Source of the DNA: Gordonia rubripertincta
GTDB taxonomy: Bacteria > Actinomycetota > Actinomycetes > Mycobacteriales > Mycobacteriaceae
Reading direction: 5' to 3'
DNA length: 64,000 bases
Assembly: GCF_038024875.1 (NCBI RefSeq)
Contig: NZ_CP136136.1
Location: forward strand, 1,488,001-1,552,000
The position numbers and the translations under genes are program-made. This document shows positions 43,065 through 50,885 of the stretch, piece by piece (position 1 is the stretch's first letter; the number at the start of each line of letters is the position of its first letter). Under the pieces are notes generated by a model. That model had not been told where the DNA came from. It made no database searches and worked only from the letters and a program-made list of their open reading frames with translations.

Positions 43065-43469
43065 TCAGCCGAGCACCTCGAGCAGCCGGCGGCAGGCCTC
43101 CTCGCAGCGTCGGCAGACGTCCGCGCAGATCCGGCAGTGCTGATGCATGTCGGCGTGCTTCGCGCATTCGTCAGCGCAGGCTCCACACGCGATGGCGCAC
43201 GCTTCCAACGTCTCCCGCACCACCGCGATGCTGGCCTCGGTGCGTCGGAGCAACACTCGTTCGGTGACGGAACACAGGTCGGCACAGTCGAGGTCGGCGC
43301 GGATGCACTCGACGAGGTGCTCCACGCCGCTCTCGCCGAGGCATGCGTCCGCGCACGAGGTGCAGGCCTGCGTACATTCAGCGCACGCCTGGATACAGGC
43401 CGCGAGCACGGCGTCGTCGATGTCGTCGCGGACCGGATGTGCCTCGAGTATCTCGGTGACAGTCGTCAA
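43065..43469 (-). CDS. Four-helix-bundle copper-binding protein (Csp/DUF326 type)
   Basis: A 134-residue, very cysteine-rich protein. Pairs of cysteines one helix turn apart (CIQACAECTQACTSCADAC, DCADLC, CAIACGACADECAKH, CRICADVCRRCEEACR) line the inside of a four-helix bundle that can store many Cu+ ions, as described for Csp proteins. The start is probably TTG 43469 with GGGAG upstream. It has no signal peptide, so it would be cytoplasmic. It may protect against copper or hold it for an enzyme; no copper regulator is seen nearby. Confidence 0.85.
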   Translation of the reverse strand: MTTVTEILEAHPVRDDIDDAVLAACIQACAECTQACTSCADACLGESGVEHLVECIRADLDCADLCSVTERVLLRRTEASIAVVRETLEACAIACGACADECAKHADMHQHCRICADVCRRCEEACRRLLEVLG

Positions 43470-43652
43470 TGATTTTCTCCCTGTCGTATCGGGGAAACGT
43501 CGATTTCAGTTAGAAATCGTGTACCCGCGACACCCCGGAATGAAACTGCCCGCGTTGGGTAACCGTCGGGACGTGACCAGCGGCGATGCAACCAGCAGCA
43601 TCCGAGATCCCTGGGGTCAGCGCACTCCGTACGGTCCAGGCGACGACTTGCC

Positions 43653-43818
43653 CAGCCGTCGGCGATCGGCTTCTACACGTCGGCCAAGTGTGCGACCTCC
43701 GATGCCGAGGCTCGGCACGTCCTGGACGGCGATCTGCTCGCGATCACCAGCCCCCGGGGCACCATCACCGCCTCGGCACGCATCACGGGCATCCGCCCAG
43801 CCCATCTTCAAGACCGGC
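43653..43818 (+). pseudogene. Relic of a molybdopterin oxidoreductase (internal deletion)
   Basis: The gap 43470-43909 holds no intact gene. In one frame from 43653 the translation QPSAIGFYTSAK recalls the N-terminal PDAIGFYTSGQ segment of formate dehydrogenase/nitrate reductase-type molybdoenzymes, and it runs directly into HVLDGDLLAITSPRGTITASARITGIRP, which recalls the C-terminal molybdopterin-dinucleotide-binding domain (xxDGDxVRVTSRRGxIxARA). The several hundred residues between are missing, and no start is visible. This looks like a decayed gene with a large internal deletion. The match is by eye only. Confidence 0.45.
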
Positions 43819-43909
43819 GTCGCGTCACTCGCCCTGGTGCGGCCGGGTCGCCGGTGATGCGGGGTGCACATCACCGGCGACTCCCCGCCGCGCGGGCCGG
43901 AGCCGTGCC

Positions 43910-45334
43910 CTAGGGCAGGCGCGGAGGATTACCGAGTTCCTGGTTGATCGCCAGAGCCAGGTTGTTGCCGACGAGATTCACGAACGCGCGCCAGGTCTTC
44001 GGATCGAGGGCCATCGAACCCTGATCGGTTGTGGTGCAGCCGATCCCAGCCGGTCTGCCGTCCAGTCGATCCCGCATCCACACGATCCCCGGTGCGAAGC
44101 CCTCGATCGCGAGCGAGACGTGCTCGCTGAAGTGATCGCGGACGTATCGGACACTGGCATCCGGGTCGGCGCAGTAGGTGCCCACCAGTTCGTTCACCGG
44201 GCCGACCGGGGCGATCCAGTCGGGATTCGACTGGTAGACGAACATCGGAAACCGCGGGACATGCTCGCCCATCTTCAGCTGTCCCAGCACTTTTCGCGGC
44301 GTCGGGTGGCTCAGCGGATCAGGTAGGTTCACCAGGCCCTTGATGTCCACGAACGGTGCCAGCGCGGCCTGGTAGGTGAGACACAGAGGATTCTTGCTCG
44401 CGAGCAGCGCCTTTCCGAGCGGATTTAGATTGCGCTGCAGGAACCGGTCGAGTTCGGGGTATTCGCGGCTGACGCCGATGATGCCGGCGAGGATGAGCCC
44501 CGACGCGGCGTTCCTGTCGGCCAGGTCCACCATGGCCCGGATGTCCGCGGGGACACCGCCTTCGGCCGCACCGACGATCGGCAGCTCCGGCGCGTACTGC
44601 TCGTGGAGCTCCGCGGCCCAACCGGTCGCGATCGCTCCGCCGGAGTAACCCATCATCCCGACCCGCAGGTCCTTCTTCAGTCCGAGCGGCGCGAAATCGC
44701 GTGCGCCGCGGATGCCGTCGAGGGTGATCCGTCCGGCGAGAGGGCCCGCTGCGAAGGCGGATTCGGGTCCCTGGTGGTCGGGGATCACGACCGACCAACC
44801 GGCGCCGACCAGCGACGTGATCTGCAGGACCTCGTAGGCGGAGTCCACCGACCCGGTCAGCTGACCGGGGATCGATGCCTGCTGCAGCGCATATGACGGT
44901 GAGCAGTACAGCGCGGTCGAGTCCTCGGCAGACTGCCACGACACCAGCTTCGACGGTCCGGGCCTCACCGGCCCCCTCGGCTTGAGAACGGTTGCGACCG
45001 CGGGAATGGCCTCACCCCGGGTGTTGGTCGAGCGGTAAGAGATCTGCCAGGCGTCGACGTTGATCGGGATCACCGACAACGCGGCGAGGTGGACGCGCCG
45101 GGCGGCGATCAACTCGCCGGGCTTCTTGTCCGCGTATACCGACGCCGGGGGTAGGTAGAAGTCCTTGTCGAACTCGGGGATGGCCGGCGGGACCGGAAAC
45201 GGGAGGGGTGGCGCAACGGGTACTGCGGCGGCCGTCCCGGCGCCGAGTGCTGTACCGCTGACGAGCGCGAGAGTCAGTGCTGCGATGAATGTTCGCAGGC
45301 CACGTCCCGTTCTCCTGCCGGATGCCCGACCCAT
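43910..45334 (-). CDS. Secreted lipase, second PF03583 member
   Basis: A 474-residue lipase starting at ATG 45334 (MGRASGRRTGRGL), with GAGGGGG upstream. Signal peptide about 1-40 (FIAALTLALVSGTALGAGTAAA), then FYLPPASVYADKKPGELIAARRV, the nucleophile in MMGYSGGAIATGWA, and HVSLAIEGFAPGIVWMRDRL near the end. It is homologous to the protein at 41411, which indicates a paralogous pair in the same region. It releases fatty acids from extracellular lipids. Upstream, TetR and MBL-Rieske genes are separated by about 100 bases. Confidence 0.88.
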   Translation of the reverse strand: MGRASGRRTGRGLRTFIAALTLALVSGTALGAGTAAAVPVAPPLPFPVPPAIPEFDKDFYLPPASVYADKKPGELIAARRVHLAALSVIPINVDAWQISYRSTNTRGEAIPAVATVLKPRGPVRPGPSKLVSWQSAEDSTALYCSPSYALQQASIPGQLTGSVDSAYEVLQITSLVGAGWSVVIPDHQGPESAFAAGPLAGRITLDGIRGARDFAPLGLKKDLRVGMMGYSGGAIATGWAAELHEQYAPELPIVGAAEGGVPADIRAMVDLADRNAASGLILAGIIGVSREYPELDRFLQRNLNPLGKALLASKNPLCLTYQAALAPFVDIKGLVNLPDPLSHPTPRKVLGQLKMGEHVPRFPMFVYQSNPDWIAPVGPVNELVGTYCADPDASVRYVRDHFSEHVSLAIEGFAPGIVWMRDRLDGRPAGIGCTTTDQGSMALDPKTWRAFVNLVGNNLALAINQELGNPPRLP

Positions 45335-45429
45335 GAAGACCCCCTCGAGATAGTGAGACGTCTGTGTCTCACACTTTGAGCGAACATACATGGATGTGTG
45401 CCGGCGCACAATCGTCGGGCAGGGAAGGG

Positions 45430-46050
45430 CTAGAGCGCGGCAAACGCGAGCAGGATGTCGGACAGGACCGAGACGATGTCGTCGAGCGTTGCCGGGTCCG
45501 GCGCCACGCTCCAGCGGTGGACGAGCCCGGTGAGGGCGCCGACATAGGCGATCGCGAGGTGGCGTTGCCGTTCGCTCGGTGCGCGCCCGGCGAAGTCGGC
45601 CATCGCCGCGACGAAGAACTCGACCCACTCCTCACGCCCGTCGAGGCGGTGCTGCTCGACGCGAGAGCTCACGCCCACGATCTGGACGAACGAGACCTCC
45701 GCACGACGCGGGTCGGTGCCGACCGAGGTCATGTAGGCGCTCATCGCGGCGGTGGCCAATTGCCTCAGATCGCGGGATGCCATGCCCGCCAACGCTTCTG
45801 CGACGGCGTCGCGGGCCGCGTGCTGGATCTCGTCGTACAGCGCGACGAGCAGGTCCTCGCGGTCGCTGAACTCCTCGTAGAACTGCCGCCGCGAGAGCCC
45901 GGCGGCCCGGCAGATGGAGGTCACCGAAGAGCCGGCGTATCCGGCGGCACCGGTGAACTCGACGAGGGCGGCGTCGAGGAACCGACGCCGACGCTCGGCG
46001 GCGCGATCGCTGACCGGCCGCCCGGCGTAGGTCCGTTCGGACGCCGTCAT
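45430..46050 (-). CDS. TetR-family repressor, beside the MBL-Rieske gene
   Basis: A 206-residue TetR regulator: the HTH is in GYAGSSVTSICRAAGLSRRQFYEEFSDREDLLVALYDE (about 37-70), and the rest is a helical ligand domain. It lies four bases downstream of the MBL-Rieske gene on the same strand, so the two are one operon and the regulator may control it. The ligand is unknown; some similar TetR proteins bind fatty acyl compounds. Confidence 0.85.
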   Translation of the reverse strand: MTASERTYAGRPVSDRAAERRRRFLDAALVEFTGAAGYAGSSVTSICRAAGLSRRQFYEEFSDREDLLVALYDEIQHAARDAVAEALAGMASRDLRQLATAAMSAYMTSVGTDPRRAEVSFVQIVGVSSRVEQHRLDGREEWVEFFVAAMADFAGRAPSERQRHLAIAYVGALTGLVHRWSVAPDPATLDDIVSVLSDILLAFAAL

Positions 46051-46054
46051 CGCG

Positions 46055-47656
46055 TCAGTCGAGCTTGCTCGCGCGCAGCTCGTGGCCCTTCGACGTCAGG
46101 CAGCGGCCAGAGGTCAGGTCCCACTGCCAGCCGTGGAGGTTGCAGGTCAGTTTCTCGCCCTCGATGACGCCGAACTTGCCGAGGTCGGCCTTCAGGTGCG
46201 GGCAGCGACGCTGGATCTCCCAGCCGTCCTTGGTGATCGAGGCCGAATCGTCGTGGGCCTCGGCGAACCAGCCGTCGGCGTAGGCGATGCGCTCGTCGGT
46301 CAGACACTTGAAGAAGGTGTAGAGGAACTCGTTGTATCCGCCGATGCGCCACGTGGTGAAGCGCGTGGACAGGAAGATGGTGTTCACCCAGTCCGGCTCG
46401 TTGTCGCGGAGGACCGTGCGCACGAGTTCGGTGGCGATACGGAAACCGTAGCGGTACTTGCCTTCTCCCTCTTTCGGTTCGCGCACGATGCGGTTGGGGA
46501 AGTCGAGTACGACGGTCTCGGTGGCGTCGTTCGCCGGACCGCCGCCCGGGGTCATCACCAGGCCGACGGGGTAGCCGATGCCGTCGCAGATCAGATCCGA
46601 CTGGGCCATGATCGGCTCGAAGAGCTCGCGGAGCGCGCCGATCAGCGGTTCGCCCTCGGCGGGTGCCCAGGTGGCCTTGTCCGCGGCGATGACCGGCGCG
46701 AACTTCTCCTTCATCCGCTCGAGGTAGGCGCGTTTGTTCTCGCCGAACACGTCGCCCGGCGCGTACGGGTGGCTGACCTCGTTCAGCGTCGAACCGGTGA
46801 AGTCGGCGACCGAACCGGAGACCATCATCAGACCGCGATGCTTCTCGCCGTCGTCGGTGCCGTGGATGCGCATCTGCTCCAGGAAGGTCTCCTGGTCCGG
46901 GAAGATCGAGGTCTCGTCGGCGGTCTCACCGGAGCCGAAGTCGTTGAGGTAGAACAGCTCCTCGTCGAGGAACATCGGCGGGCCGGCTGACGGGACGACC
47001 CAGGTCGCGCCTACCTGCTCGATGTAAGAACGCGCACGGTCCATTCCGCGCTGACGCTTCTGAGAAGCGAAATTGGCCTTCGACTTCCGCGGGATGTCGT
47101 ACACCATCGGGTACCAGATGGCGCCCGAGTACTGCAGGAGGTGAACGTCGACGTGGCCGAACGCGTCGTCGATGACGTCGAGGTCGATCGGGCGGGCGTC
47201 GTTCATGTTGAAGCAGACGGTCTCGCCGTCGGAGACGATCAGACCGCTGTCGCCGATAGGCCCGTCGGCGGGCGCGCGCAGTGCGATGATCATGACGTCG
47301 AGCGAACCCTTGTCGTTCGTCACCGTCGTTTTCACCGAGTCGGTGGTCTCGATGAACTTGGTGAAGCCGAGCTTCTCGAGCTCGCGACGCAGGTCCGGCA
47401 CCGGGTAGTCGGGGAGCAGGACCGTCGCGTCCTTGCTGACGTTCTCGCGGAGGTTCTTCTCGTCGAAGTGATCCCGGTGGAGGTGCGAGACGTAGAGGTA
47501 GTCGCAGTCGCCGAGCGTCTTCCAGTCGAGTTCGGAGTTGTCCGGGAACGGTACCCACGAGGCGAAGTAGGTGGGGTTGACCCAGGGGTCGCAGAGGATC
47601 GATCCGGCGGTGGTCTGGATGTGGAAACCGGCATGACCGATGCTGGTGATCTGCAC
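46055..47656 (-). CDS. Fusion of metallo-beta-lactamase fold and Rieske 2Fe-2S domain (Rv3818-like)
   Basis: The 533-residue protein has an N-terminal MBL/UlaG-like domain (HLHRDHFD: H58, H60, D62, H63; further metal His near DVHLLQYSG) and a C-terminal Rieske domain: C485-P-H487 and C505-N-L-H508. The layout resembles CMP-N-acetylneuraminate hydroxylase and related Rieske proteins. M. tuberculosis Rv3818 is a Rieske protein at a comparable locus. The start is GTG 47656 (VQITSIGHAGF). It may be an oxygenase or electron-transfer enzyme, substrate unknown. The frame is open back to 48301 but the N-terminus is set by the domain. Confidence 0.85.
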   Translation of the reverse strand: MQITSIGHAGFHIQTTAGSILCDPWVNPTYFASWVPFPDNSELDWKTLGDCDYLYVSHLHRDHFDEKNLRENVSKDATVLLPDYPVPDLRRELEKLGFTKFIETTDSVKTTVTNDKGSLDVMIIALRAPADGPIGDSGLIVSDGETVCFNMNDARPIDLDVIDDAFGHVDVHLLQYSGAIWYPMVYDIPRKSKANFASQKRQRGMDRARSYIEQVGATWVVPSAGPPMFLDEELFYLNDFGSGETADETSIFPDQETFLEQMRIHGTDDGEKHRGLMMVSGSVADFTGSTLNEVSHPYAPGDVFGENKRAYLERMKEKFAPVIAADKATWAPAEGEPLIGALRELFEPIMAQSDLICDGIGYPVGLVMTPGGGPANDATETVVLDFPNRIVREPKEGEGKYRYGFRIATELVRTVLRDNEPDWVNTIFLSTRFTTWRIGGYNEFLYTFFKCLTDERIAYADGWFAEAHDDSASITKDGWEIQRRCPHLKADLGKFGVIEGEKLTCNLHGWQWDLTSGRCLTSKGHELRASKLD

Positions 47657-47782
47657 GTAGGGGCCTTTCCTGGTGTGCGCGGGGCTGCCGCGGCGAGCAC
47701 TACAGGCCTCCAGGGTATCGAGCCGCCATTTCCCGTGGCGTGGGCCATGAGTCCCACCCCGCGCAGATGCGACGATGAACAC

Positions 47783-48397
47783 ATGAGTTCGGGGAAGCTG
47801 TGGCGCGGACAGACGCTCGAGGACCGGTCCACCGACCGGCGCGAGCAGATGCTGGCCGTCGCCGAGACCCTGCTGGGAAGCGGCGGCACCGGGGCGGTGA
47901 CGATGCGCGCGGTCGTGCGCGAGGCCAACCTGAGCCCGCGCTACTTCTACGAGAGCTTCGAGTCGACGGAGCAGGTGGTCACCGCGGTGTACGACCGGGT
48001 CACCGAACAGCTCCTCACCCGGATCGCCGGCATCGAGCGGCCCGACGACCTGCGGGGAAGCGTGCGTGCACTGCTCGAGGTCTTTCGCGAGTTCTTCCAG
48101 GACAACCCGGGCCGAGCCCGTATCCTGCTGCGCGAACCGCTCGCCGACGACGTCCTCCGCGCGCATCGCGCGGCCACCGTTCCCGGATTCGTCGAAACCG
48201 TCCTGGGCATGGTCGCCGACGAGAACTCGCTCGCCCCCGAACGCGTCGCGGTGATCTCCTCCGCGCTCACCGGCGCGCTCGTGGCCCTTTACCTCGACCA
48301 CATCGACGGCAGGCTCGCCCTGACCCCCGCACAGCTCTCCGACGCCGCCCTCGACCTCGTGTTCGCCGTCACCCGGATCGGTGCGACCGACGCCTGA
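47783..48397 (+). CDS. TetR-family repressor, divergent from MBL-Rieske gene
   Basis: A 204-residue TetR protein starting at ATG 47783 (MSSGKLWRGQTLEDRSTDRREQML). The HTH is in TGAVTMRAVVREANLSPRYFYESFES (about 38-62). It sits divergently from the MBL-Rieske gene with 126 bases between, so it could repress it; but it also precedes the acyltransferase pair and could belong to that unit. The ligand is unknown. Confidence 0.85.
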   Translation: MSSGKLWRGQTLEDRSTDRREQMLAVAETLLGSGGTGAVTMRAVVREANLSPRYFYESFESTEQVVTAVYDRVTEQLLTRIAGIERPDDLRGSVRALLEVFREFFQDNPGRARILLREPLADDVLRAHRAATVPGFVETVLGMVADENSLAPERVAVISSALTGALVALYLDHIDGRLALTPAQLSDAALDLVFAVTRIGATDA

Positions 48398-48432
48398 CCT
48401 CTACCGGGAGCACGATCGCTAAGCTTTGCGGC

Positions 48433-49191
48433 ATGGAACCCGTCTACGACACCGTGATCACCGCCGCCCGCCTGCTGTGGCTGGCCGAAGGTCTCAAGTT
48501 CAAGGTGTCGGGCGTCGAGCACGTCCCGGCCGAGGGCCCCGGCGTCGTCGCGATCAACCACACCGGCTACCTCGACTTCACCTACGCCGGCATCCCCGCT
48601 CACCTCCAGGGGCGTCGGAAGGTGCGGTTCATGGCGAAGAAGGAGGTCTTCGACAACAAGATCTCCGGCCCGATCATGCGGTCGCTGAAGCACATTCCGG
48701 TCGACCGCGCAGCCGGCGCCGACAGCTACCGGGCTGCGGTCGAGTACCTCAAGCGCGGTGAACTCGTCGGCGTCTACCCGGAGGCGACGATCAGCCGCAG
48801 CTTCGAGCTGAAAGCGTTCAAGTCGGGTGCGGCACGCATGGCGATCGAGTCCGGTGCGCCGATCATCCCGACCGTCATCTGGGGTGCGCAGCGCGTGTGG
48901 ACCAAGGGACACCCGAAGCGGCTCGGCCGCACCGGCTACCCGATCTCGATCGGGGTCTGCGAGGCGCTCGAGCCCACCGGCGATCCCGACGCCCTCACCG
49001 CAAAGCTGCACGAGGTCATGAGTGCGAAGCTCCTCGAGCTGCAGGACGCCTACGGCGAGCATCCCAAGGGTGAGTTCTGGGTCCCCGCACGCCTCGGCGG
49101 CTCGGCGCCGACGCTCGAGGAGGCGAACCGCATGGACGCCGAGGAACAGGCCGAACGTGCCGCCAAGCGCGCTCAGCGTCACAACCCCTGA
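48433..49191 (+). CDS. PlsC-type 1-acylglycerol-3-phosphate acyltransferase-like (Rv3816c-like)
   Basis: A 252-residue acyltransferase with the catalytic NHTGYLDF motif (residues about 43-50), KxVPVDR-like KHIPVDR, GVYPEATISRSF (substrate loop) and PTVIWGAQRVW. It should transfer an acyl group from acyl-CoA or acyl-ACP to lysophosphatidic acid or a related glycerolipid. A paralogue follows at 49209 and shares the GEFWVPARLGGSAPT ending. The pair matches Rv3815c-Rv3816c in order. CTGGGGTG occurs inside this gene at 48879-48886 without breaking the frame. Confidence 0.85.
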   Translation: MEPVYDTVITAARLLWLAEGLKFKVSGVEHVPAEGPGVVAINHTGYLDFTYAGIPAHLQGRRKVRFMAKKEVFDNKISGPIMRSLKHIPVDRAAGADSYRAAVEYLKRGELVGVYPEATISRSFELKAFKSGAARMAIESGAPIIPTVIWGAQRVWTKGHPKRLGRTGYPISIGVCEALEPTGDPDALTAKLHEVMSAKLLELQDAYGEHPKGEFWVPARLGGSAPTLEEANRMDAEEQAERAAKRAQRHNP

Positions 49192-49208
49192 CCGTTAACC
49201 TGGGAGGC

Positions 49209-50036
49209 ATGAGCAGCGGGCCGCGTCGAGGACGGGAGCCGGTTTACCGGACCCTCGAGATCATCGCGAACACGCTCGTCCGCGCCCAAGCGCTCGGCCT
49301 GCACTTCACCGGGATCCAGAACATCCCGGAAACCGGCGGAGTGGTGCTGTGCATCAACCACACCGGCTACGTCGACTTCATCCCGGCCGCGCTGGGCGTG
49401 CAACGTGCCGGCCGGCGGACGCGGTTCCTCATCAAGTCCGAGGTGATGGATGTCGCGATCATGCGCTTCCTGGTCAACCACACCAAGACCGTTCCGGTGG
49501 ACCGGTCCCGCGGCGCCGACGCCTACCGCGCGGCACTCGAACGCCTCCGCGACGACCACGTCGTCGCCGTCTATCCGGAGGCCACGATCAGCCGCAGCTT
49601 CGAACTCAAGGAGTTCAAGAGCGGCGCGGTGCGGATGGCCGCCGAGGCCGGGGTCCCCATCGTCCCGGCGATCGTGTGGGGCGCCCACCGGCAATGGACC
49701 AAGGGCGCGCGCCGGAACATGGGCCGTCGCCGCATCCCGGTGCACGTCCGATACGGATTGCCCTTCACCGTCGACCCAGAAGAGAAACCCGAACGCGAGA
49801 CCTTGCGGCTACACGAGGTGATGGGCTCCATGCTCCACGAGGTCCAGGACGCCTACGGCCCGCACCCGGCGGGTGAGTTCTGGGTTCCGGCCCGGCTCGG
49901 CGGGTCTGCACCGACACCGCAGGAGGCCGCGGTCATCGAGGCCGACGAAGCGCTTCGCAAGGCCGAAGCCCGCGCCCGCAAGGCCGCGGCGAGAGAACGC
50001 GAGGCCACCCAGGCCCGAGACAGAGGAAACAGATGA
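49209..50036 (+). CDS. PlsC-type acyltransferase, paralogue (Rv3815c/Rv3814c-like)
   Basis: The 275-residue protein has the same motifs as the previous gene: NHTGYVDF, KTVPVDRSRGADAY, VYPEATISRSFELK, PAIVWGAHRQW, and a charged Ala/Arg-rich C-terminal helix (KAEARARKAAAREREATQARD). It starts at ATG 49209, 17 bases after the first gene, and its stop overlaps the HAD phosphatase by four bases (ATGA). The tandem duplication and overlaps suggest one operon for phospholipid or phosphatidylinositol-mannoside acylation; the exact substrate is unknown. Confidence 0.85.
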   Translation: MSSGPRRGREPVYRTLEIIANTLVRAQALGLHFTGIQNIPETGGVVLCINHTGYVDFIPAALGVQRAGRRTRFLIKSEVMDVAIMRFLVNHTKTVPVDRSRGADAYRAALERLRDDHVVAVYPEATISRSFELKEFKSGAVRMAAEAGVPIVPAIVWGAHRQWTKGARRNMGRRRIPVHVRYGLPFTVDPEEKPERETLRLHEVMGSMLHEVQDAYGPHPAGEFWVPARLGGSAPTPQEAAVIEADEALRKAEARARKAAAREREATQARDRGNR

Positions 50037-50866
50037 CATTCGGTCCACCCACCCTCATCGCCAGCGACGTGGACGGAACACTGATCGACGACGAGAACCG
50101 GGTGTCGTCGCGAACCGTGTCCGCGTTGTCGGCGGCCCGTGCGGCGGGCGTCGAGTTCGTGCTCGCGACCGGCCGCCCGCCCCGGTGGATCGCCGAGATC
50201 ACCGATCAGTTCGCCGGCACCGATGCCTTCGTCCGGTACGCGGTGTGCGCCAACGGCGCCATCATCTACGACGCCGAGCACGACCGGGTCCTGTGGTCGG
50301 CCAACCTCGAACCCGACGCCCTCGTGAAGCTGGGAGAGATCGCCTACCGGCAGATCCCGGGATGCGGTATCGCCGCCGAACGTGCCGGACGGTCGGCGCA
50401 CGACGCCGCCACGCCGCCGTTCGTCGCGAGTGCCGGTTACGAACACGCCTGGCTGAACCCGGATCACGTCGAGGTCGGCGACGACGAGGTTTTCAGCGAA
50501 CCGGCGGTGAAGCTGCTGGTGCGCAAACCGGACATGCCGAGTGGCGAGATGGCCGCGCGTCTGGAGCCGTTAGTCGGCGACCTCGCCCAGGTGACGTTCT
50601 CCACCGACAACGGCCTCGTCGAACTGTCGGTGCCCGGTACGCACAAGGCGTCCGGACTCGCGCGCCTCTGTGAGGCGACCGGGCTACCCGGCGACGGCGT
50701 GATCGCCTTCGGCGACATGCCCAACGACGTCGAGATGCTCACGTGGGCGTCCCACGGCGTCGCCATGGGGCACGGCCATCAGGCCGCCCTCGACGCCGCC
50801 GACGAGATCACCGTCGGCAATAACGACGACGGCGTCGCGAAGGTCCTCGAGCGCTGGTTCGCCTGA
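50033..50866 (+). CDS. HAD-superfamily Cof-type phosphatase (Rv3813c-like)
   Basis: A 277-residue HAD phosphatase with DVDGTLIDD (nucleophile Asp, residues about 11-19), ATGRPPRWIAEI, a Cof-type cap, LVELSVPGTHKASGLARL (Lys) and IAFGDMPNDVEML (acidic metal pair). It dephosphorylates a small phosphorylated metabolite, unknown here. ATG overlaps the upstream stop. The order acyltransferase-acyltransferase-HAD matches Rv3815c-Rv3814c-Rv3813c. Confidence 0.9.
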   Translation: MTFGPPTLIASDVDGTLIDDENRVSSRTVSALSAARAAGVEFVLATGRPPRWIAEITDQFAGTDAFVRYAVCANGAIIYDAEHDRVLWSANLEPDALVKLGEIAYRQIPGCGIAAERAGRSAHDAATPPFVASAGYEHAWLNPDHVEVGDDEVFSEPAVKLLVRKPDMPSGEMAARLEPLVGDLAQVTFSTDNGLVELSVPGTHKASGLARLCEATGLPGDGVIAFGDMPNDVEMLTWASHGVAMGHGHQAALDAADEITVGNNDDGVAKVLERWFA

Positions 50867-50885
50867 ACCGATCGACCCGCGCGTC

